A DNA stretch of 64,000 bases. Source: Blasia pusilla. Lineage: Eukaryota > Marchantiophyta > Marchantiopsida > Blasiales. Of this stretch, positions 49,641-60,746 are shown piece after piece. Each line of letters begins with the position of its first letter. Position 1 is the first letter of the stretch. The DNA lies in the NCBI GenBank assembly GCA_050084515.1, contig CM114273.1, positions 16,492,001 through 16,556,000 on the forward strand. The letters are read 5' to 3'. A program made the position numbers and the translations under genes. The notes below the pieces were generated by a model that saw only the letters and a program-made list of their open reading frames with translations, was not told the origin of the DNA and did not search any database.

Positions 49641-50708
49641 AAAATGATATTTTAATAATTTCGAAATATTTTTCGTTTTAAATTTCAAATAAAATTAATA
49701 AAATTTCAAATTTTACAGTAATAATTATTTTAATTTTAAAATAATATTCAAATCCCTTAATTTATTTCATTGTTTCCTGAAAATCTGAACAAGATTTCTT
49801 CTTCTCCTTTTATTTTTCCTAAATAAATTTATTAATTAAAATTTTAGTTAATTTTAATTTATTAAAAAATAATTTTTCCATTCAAATTCATTTTCCTTCC
49901 CAAAATCTCACATGAGAATAATCTTCTTATTTAGAAATATAAGAAATTCAAAAGTTAAATTATTTTCATAGACCTTAAACGAATAATAACATTCCAGTCT
50001 TTTAAATAATTCCTCTCCTCGATTAAAATTTGAATCATATCCCTATCCCCTAAATAACTCCCTCCTTCAATAAAATTTAAACAAATGTAGTCTTCCTCTA
50101 TTAAAATTCATTTTCCTTTCCTGTTAAATATGAATTACAAAAAATAATTATTAGTTTTTCTAATCATCTCACTTTGTTATCATTTCGGATCACCCAGTAT
50201 AATATTAATTAGATAAATTATAAGATATGAAGTAATAGAAATTTTTTTCCTCTTCCATCCAATAAATATGAATTAAGAAAAAAAATCAGTTTTCATAATT
50301 ATCTCATTTTATTATCATTTAGGATCACCCATTATGATACTAATTAGTTAAATTTTAAGATATGAAGTAATAGAAAATACTTTTGCTCTTCCATCCAAAT
50401 TTGTTCTAACATACTCTTCTAATTCATCTGTATCCATCTAATCTTGTGACTCAAAATTCTAAAATGTTGCTCTTTTGTCTTATTGTACATGTAGGGTTGC
50501 CCATTTTCAGATAGATTTATCTCTTACATTTTCTTTTTCTTAAAGTAATATAAAAGCATCCGTGTAACTCTTGGGGATGGAAGCGTGAGAGGGGGGGGGA
50601 GGGGGTGGGACGTTCTAGTATGCAAAGTTTGATGAGCCACTTCAAAATTGGCTTATTATGGTCCATATAACTAGTCTCAAATGGATTTGGAAATTTTGTT
50701 ATTTTATA
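49641..50708. other. Very AT-rich intergenic DNA with a tandem duplication
   Basis: Mostly A/T. A unit of about 134 bp containing GGATCACCCA and AAGATATGAAGTAATAGAAA occurs twice (marker GGATCACC at 50187 and 50321), and a G-rich run lies at 50588-50608. No gene. Confidence 0.7.
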
Positions 50709-50733
50709 CTAGTGTACAACCGTGCCATGCACG
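50709..50733 (-). mobile_element. Helitron 3' end
   Basis: Minus strand: hairpin CGTGC-ATG-GCACG (50721-50733), 8 nt, CTAG (50709-50712), then T. Same core as the large Helitron's hairpin. The matching 5' end at higher coordinates was not found, so the size is unknown. The FAM91-like exon downstream could lie inside it. Confidence 0.65.
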
Positions 50734-52876
50734 AGAGTGAAAGGACTAACCATGCAGGACACAAATTCAACATTTCTTCTTGTTGCCCATAGTGTGAGAA
50801 ATATTTTCTTGATGTCCAATTGCCACATGTCAAGTTGACATGTGTTTGCAAATCAAGAAGGCACTCTCCAATAATCATATCGATGATACCATGCCATCTA
50901 AATTGCATCCTATACTCATTTTTTAGAGACTTATTATTCCTAGGGCAAATCAACCTTGTTTTATTTTCCTAACCTTAGTTTCGTTGCTAGGAAGGTAAAG
51001 AAAGTTATTTCTTCCAACTACAGGTAAAGCATATGAAAAATAAGAACAGATAAAGCATATATTTTTGTTGTTTACTTTGGTGTTGGTTAAGTAGGAGGTT
51101 AAGATTTGGAGTTGGTTAAGGACAAGTTTAAGATCAAGGGGTTGCTTGAATTACCTTGAGTATTTTATTTACCCACTTTCCAATTGAAGAACTGAGAGCC
51201 ATAGGAAGTGACTTCAATATATATTACATATTTATTAATATATATTCAAATTGTCTTGAAATGATTTGTTTAGATGACATTTTTAAAAAAAATCTTATTT
51301 CAAATGATACACATAAAGTGTCAAACCTCTCTCCGTACATCCCTAGGGCTAATGGTACAAATTAATGTCCTTCGTGAAGCCAACTATAAGGTTGCACCTT
51401 CTTCCCTCTTGCCTCTTTTGCTTCCGCTTCTTGTAGCAATCTCCCTTATGCTATCACATGTGCTCAAACATACTCTTGCGTAGGATATGTAACTATAACA
51501 TCGAGCACCACCACATCAACCTCTTGTTTCTATATTATTATTTCACTATCTTCTTAAACATATGAACATTTTGAATTTGGGATAACTTTCATAAGTTTTT
51601 TTTCTTTGGTTGGGGCTTAGGAGCACCTCACCAAAATTGTGGAAGTGAGGTCTTGGTGGTGGATTTTAAAGTTCATGAATAATGAGGGTTAGCTAACATT
51701 TATAAGATTATGATTTTAGAAAATAGAGTAGGATATTCACTTGTTTTTTTTTCTCTTATTTTTTCTTCAAGCTTCAATACATGTGCATGTATGAGGTTGT
51801 GGTTTCCATACAAGCATATCACGATGAAATTTTATGAAGACAACATTTTTTTGTCAATGAATTATGTATGTATGTATGTTCATAAATGAGAGAGAACATG
51901 CCTATTTAGTTTCAAATGAAAAAGTTTGCATGCAATGGATCACCCCAACCCATTTCCTGGGTAGGCAATGGGTTCCCTTTGCACAAGATGGATAGTAATC
52001 ATGCATAAAGGTGAAACTACTATCACATGGGTGGGAGAGGGAGATGGATCCATATGTGAGTAGTAGAGCACATGCTTCCCCTTTTTCAAACATTTTGGAG
52101 CAAGACATGTATGCCCCTCCCATTAATGGAGCATGATTGTGAAAGAGGCCTCATAATTTTTTTCTTATATTATTTCCAAAACAAATATCCTTCTTTCCTA
52201 TTACCCTCAATATTTTAATGATGAATCTTTACTCCAAATATTCCAGATTTGCTCAATCTCTTATTTGTGGTAATTTTTGGCTGCTTCTGTTCCCAAATCG
52301 AGCTATAATGTCCCATGAGCCTATGTCATACCTAAACATGACTTAACTTCGTGATGATTTTTTGAAATGGTGGACGTAGAGAAGGACAAAACGCCGCACA
52401 ATATTTTTATATTTGGAATTGAAGAACCCTAAGTAGCTATGAATATACTCTCGAAATTCGTGTGTCATAATATTTGCTATCCAAAGTCAAAAGCTTTCGA
52501 TTGTCAGTGAGATATTATGGGACAAAAAAAATGAGGCACATTTCCATCATCAATGGGACCATGTACCTCCAAGAACTATTGGAAGACAACGATATGGATT
52601 TGTAGGGGGTGTGCAAAGCAAGGTCCGGGGAGGTTTTTGGCGGAAACCCGCTGGTTGCCGGAAAACCTTAAAGTAGGACGGTTTTAGGGAAATGTTAATC
52701 GGAAAAAAAAGGCAGGAATCTTTTCAGGCGGCAAATATCTGATATATTATTTTTCTCCCAGTGATTATCCTTCTTTTAAAAAACTTTCCCGGCAGATTTC
52801 AGAAACTTTTCAGACAACCTCGGCAACTTTCCGGTAGCTAGAATATGAATCGGCTAAAATTTTTTACTTCAACAGA
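50734..52876. other. AT-rich DNA, no gene recognised
   Basis: No coding region. Includes a 10-bp palindrome around CACATGTCAA (50824-50844) and, from about 52600, a CCGG-rich stretch possibly forming the left end of the hAT element. Confidence 0.45.
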
Positions 52877-53028
52877 AGCTTTCCGATGAGGAATTGGCAC
52901 TTATTGATAAATGGTCAAGGAGAAGCTTAATCTTCTGGGAGAGCTAGACGTGGAGGTCGTTCGTGCCCTCTATCGTAGAGGCTTGGTGTTTCTAGAAGTT
53001 CCAGTGTATCCGGATGACCATTTTCAAG
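52877..53028 (+). pseudogene. Isolated FAM91-like exon
   Basis: After a good 3' splice site (TTTACTTCAACAG) the plus strand reads KLSDEELALIDK, then in the next frame MVKEKLNLLGELDVEVVRAL and YRRGLVFLEVPVYPDDHFQ, ending at a GT donor at 53029. This matches the N-terminal region of FAM91 proteins (plant At1g35220 type; animal FAM91A1 is a Golgi-vesicle tethering factor). One base is missing between the two frames near 52911, so it cannot be translated intact. No neighbouring FAM91 exon is present. It is thus an exon with intron flanks carried here by a transposon. Family assignment is from memory of the motif. Confidence 0.7.
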
Positions 53029-53504
53029 GTGGGGATTTCAGAGAACTTCTCATCTTGTGTCTGCTGGATGATTACAAAGGAGAGTGGGGTACATAGATGC
53101 TACCTGTAATCGGATATGTTTTTCATTGTGTTATATGCTTTGGAATGGATTGATATGTTCTCTGTTTCTGTATCCCCATAGATGGTTATATGCCATAGAT
53201 CGATGGACCTGACCTGCAATTACATGTTGCTTTGGAGTGAAGAAAGTTCAATTCCCAACCAGTTGAGAACAGGGTGTATCGCCACATGGCTGATTCTTTG
53301 AATATATTGAATGACATACTGGGAGGTAAGGATTCCATGTGAGGATATACACGAAGCCGAGTGCATCTCAAAAAAAAATTTGCCCTCTGTACATTTTCCC
53401 CGTTCATATTTCTTGCTCAAGCACTTCCTACACTCACTCCATGATTTCTTCTAATTCCCGGTTCCATCTCCTTAAACTAAACTAAACTCTAAACTCTTTC
53501 CTCC

Positions 53505-53590
53505 CTAAACCCCACAAGTAATATCCTTGGCAGGAATTGAACCTGGCCTAGCCTCCACCCAACCGGGAGCCAAGGATCCTACCCCTTCAT
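53505..53590 (-). repeat. tRNA-related, SINE-like segment
   Basis: Minus strand contains a pol III B-box match, GGTTCAATTCC (53533-53543), with 9-bp complementary ends ATCCTTGGC / GCCAAGGAT (53569-53577 and 53523-53531). The span of 55 nt is too short for a tRNA. The following GTGGGGTTTAGGGAGG recalls plant Au-type SINEs. No A box confirmed. Confidence 0.4.
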
Positions 53591-53664
53591 AATATATTGA
53601 AGATTTAGAACAAAACTTCAATGTATTATGAAAGGGACCTCTCACATCTCTCTTTTCCCACCAA

Positions 53665-55911
53665 CTAAACATTTGAAATTGGGGCACTTGGAGAATCCTC
53701 TACATTTGCAACTTCCAATGGAGTATCATCCTTACCTTTCACATATTTCTCTGGATTAGAATACACATATCTAAAGTTAGCAGAATTTTTCCAAAGAATT
53801 ACTGATTCTACCAACAAATCCTCGTAATAAAGTATCTTACCCTCTAAAGCTATCCTGAGAACAGCATCTAAATGCTTAGTCGTCAATCGATTACGACTTT
53901 TTGTTTTGATCAAATTCTGCACAGAGAAAGCTCTCTCACAAATTGCAGTACTCACACATTGTACTCTAGCAATGTTAGCTAATACAAGCAAATTAGAGAA
54001 CTTACATTGCAGAGATGGGCTCCAACTTACCATTGCCCACAAATCTCGAAAGTTTCTATCTTTCCATTCTGTGGTGGCCATGAGCTTGAAGGATTAAAAC
54101 TCAGACTTCACACTTGCTGAATTCACAAGAGGTGGTTGCAAGTGACCCCTACAAGGCATTTCCCTTCCAAAATGTGCGCAAAGATCATCCACTTCCTTGC
54201 AACCCCAACTATTCAACCCTACTAACCTTGAGGGCATATGAAGAGGATTCAGAATTTTCATTGCACCTATCAAACTATTATCCCTAAATCTATCATGTAA
54301 GGCTACACATACATTCTCAGCAAAGTTCTTCTGGAAAGTTAGAGCAGCCTGTAAATCCTTTCCCGTACGATCTCTCGACATTTCTATGCTATGGAACTTT
54401 CTTCCCCTAATCTCAGATTGCAGTCGTTTCAAGTATCCACCAGGAGGTCCAAAATCAGGTAAGAGATGATAACCTGTTTCTTCAGAGAATGTAGAAGCAT
54501 TCAAGTCATGATTCTCCATTACAAAGTTCATTGTAATAGAGGCTATCTCAGAATTCACAATACTACCAATAGTACTAACATCTACAAATTTGTATTGGAA
54601 AACCTTACTTTAATTAGCAAGGATAAACAATATGTCAGCCAAAAAGTACAACTGATAGATCATTTCAAATGATCTGAGCTTGTTGTACATGTTAGTAGCA
54701 TTACCATCATCTTGAGCGGGAATGTCCTGAAATAGGTGAGAAAGATTCAGGAGTCGCACAAAGTAGTCACGGCTTGCCATCGAGACAACCAACGAATTTT
54801 ATGATATCTCCTCATGACCTTCTGAGAGTCATTCAACTTCTCTTGCAAAGTTGCAAGAGCACACTTCCTCTTTGAGGACCTTCTAAAGTATCCACTATGA
54901 ATTCAAGATGGAATCAATCTCTATAGATACATCTTTACAACCTGGTCCTTTGGCTGCTGTCAAAGAAGCAAGATTGGTCCTATGTGCAACACAATGTACA
55001 GAGAGCAAAAATGGGTTTGCTTTCAACTTCAACTGAGACGCTACTCCATTCTGACTACCTACCATAGTTGAGGCTCCGTCTGATCCAAAAGTCACCATCT
55101 TTGAACTCTCTAGTCCCGAGTCCTTGATCAACTCCAAAAGATTGTTAGTAATGGCATCTGAACACTTCTCTGGACATTGCAACAATCCTAAGAACGAATT
55201 CTCAACCTGCCCTTCTAACAAGTAAGTTGCAAACACAACGAGATGGCCCGTTACTGAAATATCAGTGGACTCGTCAATCATGATCCCAAAGAAAGGAGAT
55301 TGTTGAACTTTTAAAAGCGTCCTTCTATGCACTACCTGACTGATATAATAACACATATCAGCACAAGTCTTCTCATCTTGGTATAAATCTCGGGTAATTG
55401 GTGCATTCACTGAAAGTAACAACTTACACAGATTCGGGAATTTCGCAAAAGCCAATGATTCCTTGGCGATGAAGTATGCACACTTGAACAATGTTAATAA
55501 GGCTTCGTCATAAGTCCGATTAGTAGTGGCAATGGCCTTGGCCATTGACCTGTGTCCTATATTAGCAGCCCAAGAAAGTTTCATATGCTCAATCGATTTG
55601 CCATGATCTGTAAAGGCTGAAACCTTACAGTTTATGGCACCATCCCTTGCAAAGGAATTCTTACCCTTTCCTTGTCTACAAACCTTACAAAATATTCTAC
55701 CAGATTCTGCATGAAACTCTATCCAGTCAAATAAACTATACCAGACATCCTTCCAAGCCAATTGATTCTTCTCAACTAGACTATTGGAAAGAGTACCAGA
55801 ATTCCCATTTTCCCTCCCATCTGAGGACCCTGACCGGCTCGAGTTCTCAGTAAAGTCTTGGCTTACATCTTTGGCCAACATTTCGCTCATGGTTCGTTGT
55901 CTCTTAGCCAT
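53665..55911 (-). pseudogene. hAT-family transposase with TTF-type zinc finger (broken)
   Basis: Minus frame 55911-54895 starts MAKRQRTMSEML. It holds a TTF/BED-like finger (CKVCRQGKGKNSF ... H...H, residues about 75-110), then the first part of the RNase H-like core: MIDESTDISVTGHLVVF (catalytic Asp) and SDGASTMVGSQNGVASQL (second Asp) with CVAHRTNLA. Downstream pieces continue in other frames: ALATLQEKLNDSQKVMRRYH and IRWLSRW near 54800, the block at 54792-54610, 54558-54094, and the hAT C-terminal dimerisation domain 54081-53665 with STAICERAFSVQNLIKTKS (third acidic residue). There are frameshifts near 54890 and 54740, and TAA stops near 54610 and 54096. The copy is dead. It resembles the ZMYM/TTF-type hAT proteins common in plants. 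Confidence 0.9.
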
Positions 55912-55951
55912 GTCTCAGACAATGAAGGGTTACCAAAGGTTTAGGTCTAAA

Positions 55952-56530
55952 CAAGGACTCGTCTTCTAGACATGAGCAAAACCGGTTCACATCAAAAGAA
56001 AGGTGGCAGCCAAGAGTCCAAGACTCAGAGCAAAAGGCCGAAGTCAGAAATCCCAAGACTCGGACCTAAATCACTTTCTGTTGCCCAACCCGAGAGCAAA
56101 GCTGACCCCGAATCAAGATAAAGAACGATAAATAGGGCCTCTTGACTCGCCAGGGCGCCAAACCCGAGAGCAAAGTAGACCCCGAATCCTAAACCTAAAC
56201 CCTGTCACGAAAGTGCAATATCCGAAAATATGTAAAGCTGCAAGGCCTCGTCTTCTAGACAAGAGCAAAACTGGTTCACATCAAAAGAAAGGTGGCAGCC
56301 AAGAGTCCAAGACTCAGAGCAGAAGGCCGAAGTCAAGAAACCCAAGACTCTGACCTAAATCACTTTCTGTTGCCAAACCCGAGAGCAAAGCAGACCCCGA
56401 ATCAAGATAAAGAACGATAAATAGGGCCTCTGACTCGCCAGGGTGCCAAACCCGAATGCGAAGTAGACCCCGAATCCTAAGCCTAAACCCTGTCACGAAA
56501 GTGTAAACATCCCAAACCCTGTCACGAAAG
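55952..56530. repeat. 289-bp tandem repeat upstream of the hAT gene
   Basis: Two units (starting 55952 and 56241, CAAGG.CTCGTCTTCTAGAC) about 95% identical, plus a partial third marker at 56766. Each unit ends with a telomere-like CCTAAACC(C)TAAACCCT and CTGTCACGAAAGTG; the latter recurs several times at 56500-56570. It lies 5' of the transposase, so it may be its promoter or the element's subterminal region. Confidence 0.85.
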
Positions 56531-57057
56531 TGTAAACATGAAAGTGTAAACAGCCTAAACCCTGTCACAAATGTGTAAACATGAAAGCTCAAGAGTAGAT
56601 AGCTCTGTCACAAAAATATAAAGCTGTAACATAAGATGTGGCGGTCAGAAAAATTCGGTGAGAGAGAGAGATCACTAACTCTAACTTGAGCAAAGCTGGC
56701 CGAAATCAACGGATGCTCGTTCACAGACATACACTCGAGAGAGCCTCCGATCACAAAATGTAAAGTTGCAAGGCATCGTCTACTCACGTGGACAGTGGGG
56801 CGTGGCTGCCGTGAGGTCTTTCCTTCCGCGCTAACGATGGAGCTGCGGAGCACTAATAGTATCCGGCTCATCCAAGTAATGAAAAGGTTCAAAAAAAGAA
56901 GAAGGGATGGTAATGCTACAGGATTGCAGAGTCCGCCTAGCAGGGGAACGGTACAACGGCTGCGCACACCACGATACGGAGGGAGTGGCGATTCTGGTGA
57001 AAGCAGCCCAACACAGGAAGAATTTTACCAATTACCTCATGGGACACGAGAGTCTGG

Positions 57058-57140
57058 ACAGGTGCAAAAAAGCTAATCACGTTGGAGTCGCTCGACAGGT
57101 GCAAAAAAGCTAATCACGCTCGAGTCGCTCGACCCGCTCG
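57058..57140. repeat. 37-bp tandem duplication
   Basis: GGTGCAAAAAAGCTAATCAC begins at 57061 and 57098, followed by GTTGGAGTCGCTCGACA and GCTCGAGTCGCTCGACC. Confidence 0.85.
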
Positions 57141-57211
57141 AGCCGCACAGTGACACAGTTTGGAGTCTGCACTCTGGAGTCTGCAGTTCGAGCAACTTTG
57201 GAAGTTCGCGC

Positions 57212-57513
57212 ATTCGGGGAATGGACCCCCTGCAGTGGCAGCAGCAAGCCCTCGGGAAGTCGGACGAGTCGGATGGTCTGGGAGTTCGATCAACTTCGGA
57301 ACTTCGCGACTTCGCGCCTTCGATGATTCGGGGAATGGACCCCCTGCAGTGGCAGCAGCAAGCCCTCGGAGTCTCGGACGATCTGGGAGTCTGCACTCTG
57401 GAGAGCTGGACTGTGGAGTTCGGAACTTCGGGCAACTTCGGAAGCTCGCGCCTTCGGTGATTCGGGGAATGGAGCCTCTGCAGCGGCAGCAGCAAGCCCT
57501 CGGACGAGTCGGA
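57212..57513. repeat. Three GC-rich repeats with CAG-rich core
   Basis: TCGGGGAATGGA.CC.CTGCAG and GGCAGCAGCAAGCCCTCGG occur three times (about 57215, 57331 and 57461), each followed by variable GTCGG/TTCGG-rich spacer. A 239-codon plus frame runs through them but looks like repeat-driven open frame rather than a protein. Confidence 0.8.
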
Positions 57514-57879
57514 CGCAGGGTCTGGGTCCTGGGAGTCTCGGACCTCGGCCACCCGACTCACCCCCACTCAGCGGCAGTGCGGCACTCAGCCACTCACTCG
57601 TTCCCTTCGGCCCTAAATTGCGGCTGCCCTACATCGGACGGCCAAGATCTCCTCATAATGCATCTAACGGTTCTCACGGGGTATCCGGTATTCCGACCAC
57701 CTGAAAGTGGTCCAGCGAAAGACCGACCGCCGTCAAACGCATTCCGGACCGAATCCGGGAGATGTGACCGGAAGCTGCCATATTCCGGCGTAGTCCTCCC
57801 GGAAAACGGCCCATTTCCGGCGCAAAAATTGCCGACCATCCAGAAACCGGAATATCCTCTGATGCCGTCGGAATCTTAG

Positions 57880-58826
57880 CCGGCTAATCTTTCCGGGCGT
57901 CATCAATTACTGATTTCAACCGGCCAACTTTACTCTACTTGCCGGTTCTCCCCGGACATTGGTGCAAAGGTTCCGTAGGTGGTTACCAGCATCTTGAATT
58001 CTCGTTTTGTGCAAGTTTGCACAATTTGTTTAGCAACTTTACTTATGGCACTTTCCCATTTACAATTTTCGGAAATTCTTCACATGGTGCAAAATTGCAA
58101 ATATTATAATGGGTGATTTTATATGCACAAAATAGCAACCTGATTGAATTCTGCCACTCTTTATTCAGTAAAGAAACTGAGTTTATTAATATTATTATGG
58201 GTCATCTCATATGAACAAAATAATAACACACTCGAATTTTGGATCTTGATTTAGTAGATAAAACGAATATCAATTGAGGAGAAAAATATTTGTATCAATC
58301 AATTATTAGATAAATTTATATTTTGGTGGATTATCTTAAATGTAAAATAAGAAAAACAATAAATTATAAGAAAAACATTAATTTCTCAAACTTTTCTGTC
58401 CATATTTTAGATTTGATGAGATGGGATAATAAATTTTAATGTAGAAGTAATATATAAAAAATTAATAAAAAATAAATTAAATTTAAGTTTCTGAAATGAA
58501 AAATATGACTACATTTTAAGATAATCATGTGAACTCATGTTTGATATTTTGGGGAAGGAAAATGAAGTTCAGTAGAAAAGATAAATTATTTTATTAGTTC
58601 AAACTAGCTAGTAATTTAGTTAGTGGATGTTATGTTGGGGGAAGAGTGGAAAGGGAAGAGTAAGTATTCTTTAAAATTTTATAGAGTGAAATTATTTAGG
58701 GGAGTTGAATATTATTTAAATTTTAATTGAAGAGATTAATTATTTTAAAAGTGAAATTTTATAATTTATAAACTATAATTAAATTTTGAAGTGAGATTTT
58801 CTCTAAATAGTTAAAAAATGTTTTTT
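57880..58826. other. AT-rich DNA, no gene recognised
   Basis: The first 90 bp are CCGG-rich and may be the right end of the hAT element. The remainder is AT-rich and resembles 49641-50400 in composition. Confidence 0.4.
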
Positions 58827-58853
58827 GTGCACAAGCACGAACATGCTAACTAG
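58827..58853 (+). mobile_element. Possible Helitron 3' end, plus strand
   Basis: Short hairpin GTGC-ACAA-GCAC (58827-58838), 11 nt, then CTAG (58850-58853) followed by T. Spacing is right but the stem is only 4 bp. The 5' end was not found. Confidence 0.4.
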
Positions 58854-59371
58854 TTTGTTTTCATTGAAAATCACATGGAAAGGGAAACAATATCAGTGCT
58901 CTTGCTAAGGAGGAAATAATTAAAGACTACAAAACAACCACTAGCACACAACTTTGGTGAAATAAAAGGTCACAATAGAGTGGACTTATACCAAAAGATA
59001 ATTGTTCACTTTCCTCACACAAAGGGGAATGTGACCCAAATTATAAGTCCCATTCATCAATTCAACGTAAGGAAAAGAGGTTTCAAGAGCTTGAATTCAA
59101 AAAGAAATCTTGCTAAAATATTTTTTTTAACTTTGCATTTCATCAAAAAGGCAAATGTAGAAATCATTCTCATCCCTAAACCCCTCATTGTGGTCCTCTT
59201 CATTAGCGAGTCTCTTTAGATCCTTGATTCCCAACGGGATTTTCAAAGACTATCGACTTGATCCCACCGCCCACCACCCCTCGAACGTTTTTCCTCTTGG
59301 GGCGGCTCAAGTACATAACTTTCTTTTTTCCCTTCTTAGTCTTGTCGCCAATTTTTTTGCCATGATGATCA

Positions 59372-60600
59372 TGTCACATCTGAGTAGCCGATAGGCCGAG
59401 ATCTATCGTGGATAGGGCGTAGGAGCCAACGGACTATCTTGAGTGTAACTTTGTCCCACAGTGTCGGATGAGTTTGAGAATAGGTCCATTGTGTCAGGAA
59501 CGTCGTTTCTGACGACTTTCATGTTGAGGTCTTTTACAGCCGGGTGACTTGTTGACCAGGTCACATGCCCCTGGTAACCTGTGCGCGCAAGTTACCAAGG
59601 GAAGGGCTATTTTTAGGGTTTGAGCCTTTTGGCTCTTCCCAACCTATATAAGAGAGAAAGATGGCTTTCCTAAGCCATCTTTCTCATGTTGGGCCGTTGG
59701 AGCACCTCCCTTGTATGTGTGTGAGCTAGGACTAGGGTGCTAGCGTTCGGATTCCTTGATAGCACAGGGTGGACGAGGCTCGATATGCCGATGTAGATTG
59801 AGGAGTGGAGTTTTAGGCCGCGTGTGCCGTTTTTACTACTCTTTATTTTTACATGAGAAAGATGTCAGGGGGCTAGTGGGAATTCGTTGTTTGCAGGTAG
59901 GCAAGCGAGTTGCCTCGGTTGGGGAGCCCCTGGAGACGTGTGTGTGACATTTTGTGTCATTTGTCTGTTTAGAAGGCCGTGGGCGGAAGCGCTGTCCGTT
60001 TTTCTCATATTTTTCTAGTGCGGATTGTTGGGGGACAGCAGTTGAGTGTAGCGTGTGGTGGGGCGTCGGGTGTACGCAAGTGGAGGCGTCCAGAGAGAAG
60101 GAACGTGCAGGTTTGGGTCTTGCAGCCGTCGGGGGGCTGTCAAATAAAGGCGGCTAGAGTTTGGTCGCGAATTTTAGGGCTGGGCGCGTGACGGGCGGCG
60201 TGACGGGCGCGGACGGCGAGCGGCGCGGACGCCGCATACGTGGTTGGCAGGACATACGAGGTTAGTCGGGCAAACGTGAGTTGAGATTTGCCGGACATGA
60301 GTGGGAGCCGACCAGGTTGAGTCGCGTTACATACATGATGTTTTGGGGCGCGACAGGGTTGCAAGAGTTTACGATGGAGGGGCAGTGTGCATGATGCCGG
60401 CGGGTTGTCTGCATCTGTTGACGGGAGGATCGACGTGTTGGTCGAGGGGAGTGTTATGTGGCGGAGATTGTCATATCATGTGGAGGAGTGCATATTGACG
60501 GTGCAGCACGTTGGAGGGTGTGATCAGGTTACCCATTCAAGTCCCTTTTCCCGCACTTGTCGTGTGTGATTGAGAGTGCTGGGTATCGGGTAGCCCTATA
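59372..60600 (+). repeat. LTR-like segment, copy 2
   Basis: Starts TGTCACATCTGAGTAG and its first 160 bp match 20317-20483. On plus it has a TATATAAG box (59645-59652), a perfect 14-bp hairpin just downstream (59654-59685), and AATAAA near 60142, which together resemble U3-R-U5. The adjacent pol is on the minus strand, so this is either that element's 3' LTR read backwards or an unrelated LTR; I cannot decide. The end coordinate is approximate. Confidence 0.5.
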
Positions 60601-60636
60601 CATCTACTCCCAGGTAGCCCTATACATCTACTACAT
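60588..60636. repeat. Short tandem repeat
   Basis: GGTAGCCCTATACATCTACT occurs twice, starting near 60590 and 60613. Confidence 0.9.
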
Positions 60637-60746
60637 GCTATACACCTTCTTGGGTGCCCGAATCAGAAGGCCGGGTGCTAGGTTGCCCCATCGTTAGTCG
60701 CACATCTGTAATCCATATCATGCAAAGATCAAGTCATCTACCTCTC

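Noticed and set aside
56314-56592. Minus ORF with repeated YTFVTGFR
   Set aside because: Direct translation of the CTGTCACGAAAGTG repeat; not a protein.
57160-57879. 239-codon plus ORF
   Set aside because: It is produced by three GC-rich repeats with low-complexity translation in every frame.
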